Of a stretch of 5,587 nt of DNA, positions 1-4,421 are shown piece after piece. The stretch's first letter is position 1; every line of letters starts with the position of its first letter. The translations under genes were made by a program, and so were the position numbers. The notes under the pieces were generated by a model that saw only the letters and a list, made by a program, of their open reading frames with translations, did not search any database and was not told the origin of the DNA. The DNA comes from Fidelibacterota bacterium (GTDB taxonomy: Bacteria; Fidelibacterota; Marinisomatia; Marinisomatales; TCS55), in assembly GCA_014239505.1 (NCBI GenBank), contig JAAZYT010000132.1, positions 1 through 5,587 on the forward strand, read 5' to 3'.

Positions 1-374
1 GTCAATCTTTGACGACCATTAATACCTGGTGTATGCGCAATTGGATAGCCAACCATTGTCTGATAGTCAGGTTCAATCATATGTATTGAAAAATATTCAT
101 TATCCCAACTATAACCGTAATCCATAAATGGTTCAATTTCAATATTTGTTAAGCCTATACGTTTCATTTCTTTTACTGCCCAATCTTGAGCACGCCTCAT
201 ATCTTCAGAATTTGTAAGTCTTGCCCCCAATACATCTGTCATATATGATAACGTATTTGCTATTTCTGAATGTTGGAAACCTTCTTCTCTTATTTTGGCT
301 ACTGTCTCCCAATCTACACTATATTTTTCCTGACCAATTAATACTGCTGATAATAATATTAATATTTTTTTCAC
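1..374 (-). CDS. Exported M28-family metallopeptidase, N-terminal part (runs off left edge)
   Basis: Only the first 124 codons are inside the window. The start is a GTG at 374-372, preceded by AGAGGA with 8 nt spacing; no in-frame ATG gives a better start. Residues 1-15 (MKKILILLSAVLIGQ) form a short Sec signal peptide without a lipobox Cys, so the product should be periplasmic or secreted. The following part (VLGARLTNSEDMRRAQDWAVKE at 48-69, then 'GLTNIEIEPF' and 'GYPIAHTPGING' at 109-120) resembles the N-terminus of M28 aminopeptidases/carboxypeptidase-Q-like enzymes, before the PA insert and catalytic domain. In that family two zinc ions cleave amino acids from peptide ends. All metal ligands lie outside the window, so activity cannot be judged. 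It begins 4 nt after the stop of the DUF885-type gene and is the last visible gene of the operon. An M20-like peptidase is a less likely alternative. Confidence 0.8.
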   Translation of the reverse strand, partial: MKKILILLSAVLIGQEKYSVDWETVAKIREEGFQHSEIANTLSYMTDVLGARLTNSEDMRRAQDWAVKEMKRIGLTNIEIEPFMDYGYSWDNEYFSIHMIEPDYQTMVGYPIAHTPGINGRQRL

Positions 375-378
375 AATC

Positions 379-1974
379 TTAATCCTCTATCATTTCTTGA
401 CGTATTAATTCCACTGGAATATTTCCAGCATTATTAAACGCATTTAAAAAGTCTTTAAGAGTAAACACTTTTTTTTCTGTCTCTAATTTTTCAGCATATT
501 CTGCCATAAGGTTTTCAATTAAGTATTTACCAGTTATGTAACATGTACCATAACCTGGTTGTCTCAGATAAAGATGTTGCTCAAATTGAAGTAAGTGTGG
601 CTCTCGCTCCATCCAACCTCTTGGCGTCCACTTAACATGGACTTGACCAGCTTCTGCCATTGTCATCATATTTGCATGTGCATACAAAGAACCTAGCCCT
701 CTAGCTGCTCTTTGCGCTAACATTATCCAAACTATTTCTCTTGATCTTGGACTATCTTCATAAAGTCCAGCATGCATAAACATTTCTTCTACTGCAGTAG
801 CAATACCTTCATTTTTTGAATCATACATATTATAAAGAGGGGGTCCGCGTCGTATTAGATTTTTATGTGGGTTATCACGTACTTCAGCAAGATCAAACCA
901 ATGATAGAAATGAGAATAAAGTGGTAAAGGATCATAATGAAGACCAATTGAGAAAAAATTTCTATCATCTTTAGGGACATATTCCCCCATATGTTCTCTT
1001 AATGCAGGCTCCATATTATCTTTTATATACATAATATCATTTTCAGATAAAAATCTCATCATTTTCTTTACTGCATTTTCCGTTAGAACTTTAAACTCTT
1101 TAGGAGTATCTGCAGATTTCATCAGAGGTAATTTTTTATTCCTCTCTTCTTCTAACTTTAAAGATGACCAAGCTCTATCAAGTTCTCTTTGTAGTAATTG
1201 GACTTCTTCCTCCCATGTTAAAGGTACGCGATGGACATTTTGTTGATACCAAGTATAATTTTCTTTTCCAATGCCAGATGGTCCATTTTTATTAGGAGCT
1301 TCTGACTCTAACCAACGAATAAATTTATTATTTGCTACTTTTGCATTTTGCAAAGCCACAAATATACTTTTATCCTTCTTTTTATCTTGATATTCATTTA
1401 AAGTTTTCTCAATTGTTTCAAGATGTTTTGTTTGATCACGCAAATTATTAATACCGGCAACCCAAAGATCTCTAGCATTACCTGTAAGGTTTTGTTCGGC
1501 TTGTTCTAGGAATGCAGGGATAAGTGCTAATTCACGTTTAAATTTTTCTTTAGCTTGTTTATTTAAAGGGAAGGTGTACTGCCAATATTCTAATATGGCA
1601 TGATTAACTGGACCTTCATGAGCAGGAACATCACTCTGATACATCCAAATAGTTTGATAAAAAGCTGGATCACGTATCCATGATTTTAATACTCTATAAT
1701 TAAAATCATAACCATTCATTTCAGCTTCTATAATTTGCCAATCTACTTGTTTTGATTTTGACCAATTTGTAGTGTCAATATTATTTAACTTTTTTTGAAG
1801 TTTATTAAATGCACTCTTCCTTTTATTAAATCCTTTTTTTGTATAATCAGGAGCTCCATTTAATAGAGTTGGATTTTCAAACTTTCTCCATTCAATAAAT
1901 AGATTTTGCAAACTATTATAATTACTCTGACTCTGTAGTGATGTAAAAAATAATAAAAAAAGTAATATTCTCAT
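379..1974 (-). CDS. Exported DUF885-type hydrolase-like protein
   Basis: A 531-aa protein with a Sec signal peptide at residues 1-16 (MRILLFLLFFTSLQSQ), so periplasmic or secreted. The C-terminal half fits the DUF885 family, which is remembered as peptidase-like with an HExxPGHH zinc motif followed by an EGWALYAE-like motif. Here the order is HYDPL (346-350), HFYHWFD (355-361), NEGIATAVEEMF (388-399), a helical stretch QRAARGLGSLYAHANMMT (421-438), and LRQPGYGTCYITGK (470-483), matching the family's PGQAL..Y..G element. The canonical HE..PGHH is not preserved: HWFD stands at the expected place, so zinc-peptidase activity is doubtful or different. The N-terminal half is helical and charged. 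Its ATG overlaps the stop of the aminotransferase gene (ATGA), with AGGG 7 nt upstream at 1982-1985, indicating coupling. Length is near that usual for DUF885 proteins. The true substrate is unknown. Confidence 0.82.
   Translation of the reverse strand: MRILLFLLFFTSLQSQSNYNSLQNLFIEWRKFENPTLLNGAPDYTKKGFNKRKSAFNKLQKKLNNIDTTNWSKSKQVDWQIIEAEMNGYDFNYRVLKSWIRDPAFYQTIWMYQSDVPAHEGPVNHAILEYWQYTFPLNKQAKEKFKRELALIPAFLEQAEQNLTGNARDLWVAGINNLRDQTKHLETIEKTLNEYQDKKKDKSIFVALQNAKVANNKFIRWLESEAPNKNGPSGIGKENYTWYQQNVHRVPLTWEEEVQLLQRELDRAWSSLKLEEERNKKLPLMKSADTPKEFKVLTENAVKKMMRFLSENDIMYIKDNMEPALREHMGEYVPKDDRNFFSIGLHYDPLPLYSHFYHWFDLAEVRDNPHKNLIRRGPPLYNMYDSKNEGIATAVEEMFMHAGLYEDSPRSREIVWIMLAQRAARGLGSLYAHANMMTMAEAGQVHVKWTPRGWMEREPHLLQFEQHLYLRQPGYGTCYITGKYLIENLMAEYAEKLETEKKVFTLKDFLNAFNNAGNIPVELIRQEMIED
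383..388 (-). promoter_or_regulatory. Ribosome binding site deciding the GTG start of the M28 peptidase
   Basis: AGAGGA on the minus strand lies 8 nt before the GTG at 374-372. It is embedded in the last codons of the DUF885-type gene, so ribosomes finishing that gene are placed directly at the next start. This supports the GTG start and translational coupling. Confidence 0.65.
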
Positions 1975-3095
1975 CCTAATACCCTATCCATTCCTGTGTT
2001 AAAATTTTCCATTTCCTCAGGTTTTGCCATACTCAAGCGGCACCATTTATTATATGGTGGAAATGGACGACCCACGATGACTCCATTTTTTTCCATTGCC
2101 GGTTGAAATTCTGCTATGTTCATTCCTGTTTTAATGAAAATGAAGTTAGTTTGTGAGTCTAAATACTCTATTCCTTTATTGTCTAAATGATTTGTAACAA
2201 TTTTTTTTGCTCGATTATTTTGCTCAACACTATGAGCTTGAAATCTTTCATCTTGGTAAGAAGCTATGGCTGCACGTAATCCTATAACATTTAATGAATC
2301 TGTTAAGTAAGATTCAAGGCGTTTTGCAATTTCTGGGGTTGTGATAGCAAATCCCACTCTTAAGCCAGCTAGACCATGTACTTTAGAAGCTGTACGTGAA
2401 ACCATAACATTGTGACCCTTTTTAACTAGATTAATCATCGATCTATAATTAGGATCAGTTACATATTCGTGATAGGCTTCATCTACAAATACAATTGACT
2501 TTTTAGACATTGTTTTACAAAAAGATTCTAACTGATCTGTTCCCATAATTGAACCTGTAGGATTATTAGGGTTACATAGGTAAATAAGTTTAGTACGACT
2601 ACCAACACTTTCAGCTGTTCTATCTAAATCAATACCAATTTTATTATCCATGGGAATACGTTTAACATTTGACTTCATTGTTTTAGCAAAACGATTAATA
2701 GTCTCAAATGTAAGTGCTGGAGAAATCAATTCGCCCTTATCAATTCCATTCATTAAAGCTGCTTTTTTTAAAATTTCTCCGGAACCAAAGCCTACTGCAA
2801 TATGTTCGGGAGTCACTCCATTTAATTTTGCCATAAGGATCTTAAATTCTGCTTTTGCATAACGCATTGAATATAAGTTTGATTCAGAGAATGCTTTTCT
2901 CATCGCTTTTCTAGCTACTTGTGAAGGACCATAAGGATTCTCATTAAACATCATCCGAATAGGAGTATTTACCACAGTTGATCCCTTTGTATTGCCTAAA
3001 AGTGGGTTAAACCCAGCTATTGCACCCACAAAAGAACTACCTAAAACGGTAGCACTTTTATTTAACCAATCTCTTCGAGTTATATTATTATTCAT
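1971..3095 (-). CDS. Tat-exported HisC-like class I/II PLP aminotransferase
   Basis: A 374-aa fold-type I aminotransferase of the histidinol-phosphate aminotransferase-like group. Visible motifs are NENPYGPS (51-58, substrate region), GSGEIL (104-109, cofactor phosphate loop), NPNNPTG (175-181), DEAYHEY (205-211, Asp binding the pyridine nitrogen), SKVHGLAGLRVGF (237-249, Lys238 as Schiff-base lysine and Arg246 to phosphate), and Arg353 in WCRLSMAKPEEM for the substrate carboxylate. All catalytic residues are present. The N-terminus TRRDWLNKS (6-14) followed by a hydrophobic stretch and AIA at 25-27 is a twin-arginine signal, implying export of the folded, PLP-loaded enzyme; a biosynthetic cytoplasmic HisC would lack it. 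The start has AAGGAG at 3102-3107, 6 nt away. It lies 10 nt after the RidA gene and overlaps the DUF885-type gene by 4 nt. No other his genes are visible, so a role in histidine biosynthesis is unlikely. The substrate is unknown. Confidence 0.9.
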   Translation of the reverse strand: MNNNITRRDWLNKSATVLGSSFVGAIAGFNPLLGNTKGSTVVNTPIRMMFNENPYGPSQVARKAMRKAFSESNLYSMRYAKAEFKILMAKLNGVTPEHIAVGFGSGEILKKAALMNGIDKGELISPALTFETINRFAKTMKSNVKRIPMDNKIGIDLDRTAESVGSRTKLIYLCNPNNPTGSIMGTDQLESFCKTMSKKSIVFVDEAYHEYVTDPNYRSMINLVKKGHNVMVSRTASKVHGLAGLRVGFAITTPEIAKRLESYLTDSLNVIGLRAAIASYQDERFQAHSVEQNNRAKKIVTNHLDNKGIEYLDSQTNFIFIKTGMNIAEFQPAMEKNGVIVGRPFPPYNKWCRLSMAKPEEMENFNTGMDRVLG

Positions 3096-3105
3096 GATTC
3101 GCTCC

Positions 3106-3543
3106 TTATTCTACGGTTGCAATACATTCAATCTCAACTTTAGCACCAGCTGCCAATCCACTACCAGCAAAAGCTGATCGAGCTGGCTTATGGTTTGGAA
3201 AAAACTTTATATATTCAGCGCTCATTTCTGCCCAGTCATTAATATCTTCTAACATGCAAAGGCATTTGACAACTTGATCTAAAGAGGAGCCATAACGTTC
3301 TAAAACTTCTTTAATATTAATCATCGTCTGACGTGTCTCAGGTCCTATCCCTCCAGATACAACGCCTTCTCCAGGTATATTACCTATCTTACCAGAAAGG
3401 TAAAGCATATTTCCAACTTGAACAGCCTCAGAAAATGGCCGACCTAAAGCTGCATGTTCATCTGTTTGAAGATATTCAACTTTTTGTTTCGACTCACAAC
3501 TCATTATAAAAAAACAAAGTGTTAAAAGAAAACGAACTTTCAT
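3106..3543 (-). CDS. RidA/YjgF-family lipoprotein (extracytoplasmic enamine/imine deaminase)
   Basis: A 145-aa protein. Residues 1-16 (MKVRFLLTLCFFIMSC) are a lipoprotein signal with Cys16 as the acylated residue, and no Asp at +2. The remaining ~128 residues match the full RidA domain: GRPFSEAVQVGNMLYLSGKIG (34-54), RQTMINIKEVLE (71-82), VVKCLCMLEDINDWAEM (91-107), and PARSAFAGSGLAAGAKVEIECIA (120-142). Arg122 corresponds to E. coli RidA Arg105, which holds the substrate carboxylate, and Glu137 to Glu120. Phe37 stands where E. coli RidA has Tyr17. RidA proteins are trimeric and hydrolyse reactive enamines/imines such as 2-aminoacrylate released by PLP enzymes; they are usually cytoplasmic, so anchoring in an envelope membrane is notable. 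It sits 10 nt before the exported aminotransferase, suggesting the same job outside the cytoplasm. The start is supported by AGGAG at 3550-3554, 6 nt upstream. Confidence 0.92.
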   Translation of the reverse strand: MKVRFLLTLCFFIMSCESKQKVEYLQTDEHAALGRPFSEAVQVGNMLYLSGKIGNIPGEGVVSGGIGPETRQTMINIKEVLERYGSSLDQVVKCLCMLEDINDWAEMSAEYIKFFPNHKPARSAFAGSGLAAGAKVEIECIATVE

Positions 3544-3558
3544 GAATAACTCCTAATC

Positions 3559-3738
3559 TTAAGTTTTTTTAAAAGTCAACCACCATGAGCTAATCCCAAC
3601 TATGCTAAATATTATACTCAATGTTAAAAAATAGTAATCTGAATTAGCTCTTAATTGAGTTTGATAAAATTTCCCTAGGTATACTCCAGAAAGGATAACC
3701 ATTAAAGTTCCAATAATAATTAAAACTATTTTTTTCAT
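3559..3738 (-). CDS. Small two-helix membrane protein, 59 aa
   Basis: The reading frame ATG 3738 to TAA 3559 encodes 59 residues. Two hydrophobic segments, about 4-22 (IVLIIIGTLMVILSGVYLG) and 36-54, are separated by a short polar loop KFYQTQLRANSDYY and end in a basic tail FKKT. This is what a small inner-membrane protein looks like; I do not recognise a family. An in-frame TGA directly precedes the ATG, so no longer start exists. The Shine-Dalgarno is weak (AAAAG only). It lies 15 nt before the RidA lipoprotein gene and 19 nt after the 43-aa frame, so it is probably part of the same transcript. Its function cannot be inferred beyond membrane location. Confidence 0.6.
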   Translation of the reverse strand: MKKIVLIIIGTLMVILSGVYLGKFYQTQLRANSDYYFLTLSIIFSIVGISSWWLTFKKT

Positions 3739-3757
3739 TCAAACTTTTAAATGATTA

Positions 3758-3889
3758 TTACCATTTAGGGACTACAGCTAAATACCCTTTAGATATCAAT
3801 AGTATAATTATTGATAATAATACTATTGGCATTAGAAGTATAAATGACAATACAATACGTTTTTTAGAGATTTTTTTTAAATAACTCAT
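3758..3889 (-). CDS. Putative 43-aa single-helix membrane peptide
   Basis: ATG 3889 to TAA 3758 encodes 43 residues. The basic N-terminus MSYLKKISKKR is followed by one strongly hydrophobic helix at about 12-33 (IVLSFILLMPIVLLSIIILLIS) and a short tail ending PKW. The positive-inside rule predicts the N-terminus in the cytoplasm. AAAGG lies 4 nt upstream (3894-3898), rather close. It would be the first gene of the operon. No family is recognised. In such AT-rich DNA a short hydrophobic frame can arise by chance, but the collinearity, the basic-then-hydrophobic design and the lack of any other content in this stretch favour a real gene. Confidence 0.45.
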   Translation of the reverse strand: MSYLKKISKKRIVLSFILLMPIVLLSIIILLISKGYLAVVPKW

Positions 3890-3910
3890 TTAACCTTTAA
3901 TAATGTTACG

Positions 3911-3939
3911 ATTAAATGTAACTCCCAATTTAAAAACAA
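3911..3939 (-). promoter_or_regulatory. Candidate promoter of the six-gene operon
   Basis: On the minus strand TTGTTT (3939-3934) and TTTAAT (3916-3911) are separated by 17 nt, resembling sigma-70 -35 and -10 boxes (3 of 6 and 5 of 6 matches). The -35 would overlap the T-rich tail of the preceding terminator. It is the only reasonable placement I see between the terminator and the first ATG at 3889, but AT-rich DNA gives such matches easily, and Bacteroidota promoters use a different consensus. Confidence 0.3.
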
Positions 3940-3941
3940 AA

Positions 3942-3969
3942 AAGCCTCCGAAAAAAATTTCGGAGGCTT
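3942..3969 (-). terminator. Intrinsic terminator after the 48-aa gene
   Basis: A perfect 12-bp inverted repeat (AAGCCTCCGAAA at 3942-3953 and its complement at 3958-3969) with a 4-nt loop. Read on the minus strand it is followed by TTTTGTTTTTAAAT, a classic U-tract. It begins 10 nt after the stop codon of the 48-aa gene and separates that gene from the operon starting at 3889. On the plus strand it is followed by an A-rich run and has no gene pointing into it, so it acts on the minus strand. Confidence 0.88.
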
Positions 3970-3979
3970 AAAATATAAA

Positions 3980-4126
3980 TTAAATTTGCTCTTCTTTGGA
4001 CTTGTCTTTCATTCGATTAGGATTATGCCAAGCTGAGAGGCGACCTAAATCCAAAGGGTTGCCATTGAGTCGGTTTTGACGATGAGATCGCTTCAATCGA
4101 TTCAATATGCGTTCTTTTAGTTTCAT
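3980..4126 (-). CDS. Small, very basic 48-aa protein of unknown function
   Basis: ATG 4126 to TAA 3980 encodes 48 residues with 7 Arg and 6 Lys against 5 acidic residues. The N-terminal part MKLKERILNRLKRSHRQNRL looks like a basic amphipathic helix. It is followed by NGNPLDLGRLSAWHNPNRMK, with two Trp/Gly/Pro-containing turns, and a charged tail. There is no signal peptide or membrane segment, so it should be cytoplasmic and could bind RNA, DNA or ribosomes; that is inference from charge alone. The gene has a good AAGGA site (4137-4141) and its own strong terminator, so it is probably a single-gene transcript. All seven Arg codons are CGN and the gene is visibly less AT-rich than its neighbours, as in well-expressed genes. 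I do not recognise the family. A small RNA using the same promoter and terminator cannot be excluded. Confidence 0.65.
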   Translation of the reverse strand: MKLKERILNRLKRSHRQNRLNGNPLDLGRLSAWHNPNRMKDKSKEEQI

Positions 4127-4136
4127 TATAAAAGAT

Positions 4137-4141
4137 TCCTT
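4137..4141 (-). promoter_or_regulatory. Ribosome binding site of the 48-aa gene
   Basis: AAGGA on the minus strand lies 10 nt before the ATG at 4126-4124. It is the main evidence, with the terminator behind the stop codon, that this short frame is translated. Confidence 0.5.
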
Positions 4142-4193
4142 GAAAACAATTGTTAATGAACATTCGAACTTAGTTGTTCTATCTCCATTTCAA

Positions 4194-4208
4194 TATGGTT
4201 TAACCATA
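4194..4208. repeat. 15-bp perfect palindrome TATGGTT-T-AACCATA, possible operator
   Basis: Seven-base arms (4194-4200 and 4202-4208) are exact reverse complements around one central base. It lies about 70 bp upstream of the start of the 48-aa gene and 215 bp upstream of the helicase. The size and symmetry fit a binding site for a dimeric regulator, but it could also be a chance match in AT-rich DNA. Confidence 0.3.
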
Positions 4209-4374
4209 GATTTGCAGAGATAAGTATGATAAAAGATGGTAGTCGTTAAAATACTTTATTTATCAACACTCAAAATTACCTTTTATAACTAATATGTACC
4301 AAGCCGAATTAATAAAATTATCTATTATTTTTTATATAAATAGCTACGTTAGTTTTATAAAATATAGGAGTAAG

Positions 4375-4402
4375 TTGCCAAGCTCAAATGTAATTTTATA
4401 TC
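4375..4402 (+). promoter_or_regulatory. Weak candidate promoter of the DEAD-box helicase
   Basis: TTGCCA (4375-4380) and TATATC (4397-4402) are spaced 16 nt, each with 4 of 6 matches to the sigma-70 boxes. Transcription would begin about 13 nt before the ATG. Upstream TATA-like runs are equally possible, so this placement is tentative. Confidence 0.22.
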
Positions 4403-4421
4403 ACATACTTACTATAAACAA

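Larger units (their letters stand above)
4127..4421. other. Gene-free divergent regulatory region
   Basis: This 295-bp very AT-rich stretch separates the leftward 48-aa gene from the rightward helicase and must contain both promoters. On the minus strand a -10-like TATCAT lies at 4231-4226, without a convincing -35. A perfect 15-bp palindrome lies at 4194-4208. On the plus strand there are several TATA-like runs at 4330-4365 and a possible promoter at 4375-4402. I see no tRNA, no known riboswitch and no protein-coding frame with a ribosome binding site. A long leader for the helicase, as known for cold-induced DEAD-box genes, is possible but not shown. Confidence 0.6.

Noticed and set aside
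1600..1620. HEGPVNH (residues 119-125) of the DUF885-type protein as a displaced zinc motif
   Set aside because: The spacing is not HExxH, it lies in the N-terminal half far from the other family elements, and remembered relatives carry REGP here, so the His is not conserved.
2650..2862. 70-codon plus-strand frame inside the aminotransferase gene
   Set aside because: It lies wholly antisense to a gene with all family motifs, has no ribosome binding site and no recognisable protein features.
1971..3095. Assignment as hisC of histidine biosynthesis
   Set aside because: The fold is HisC-like, but the Tat signal and the surrounding exported hydrolases do not fit a cytoplasmic biosynthetic role, and no other his gene is in the window.
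2992..3177. 61-codon plus-strand frame across the aminotransferase/RidA junction
   Set aside because: It is antisense to two firmly identified genes; its composition follows from their complementary strand.
3797..3828. 9-bp inverted repeat CAATAGTAT / ATACTATTG with 14-nt spacing
   Set aside because: It lies inside the 43-aa frame, is made almost only of A and T, and has no U-tract; likely a by-product of Ile/Leu codons.
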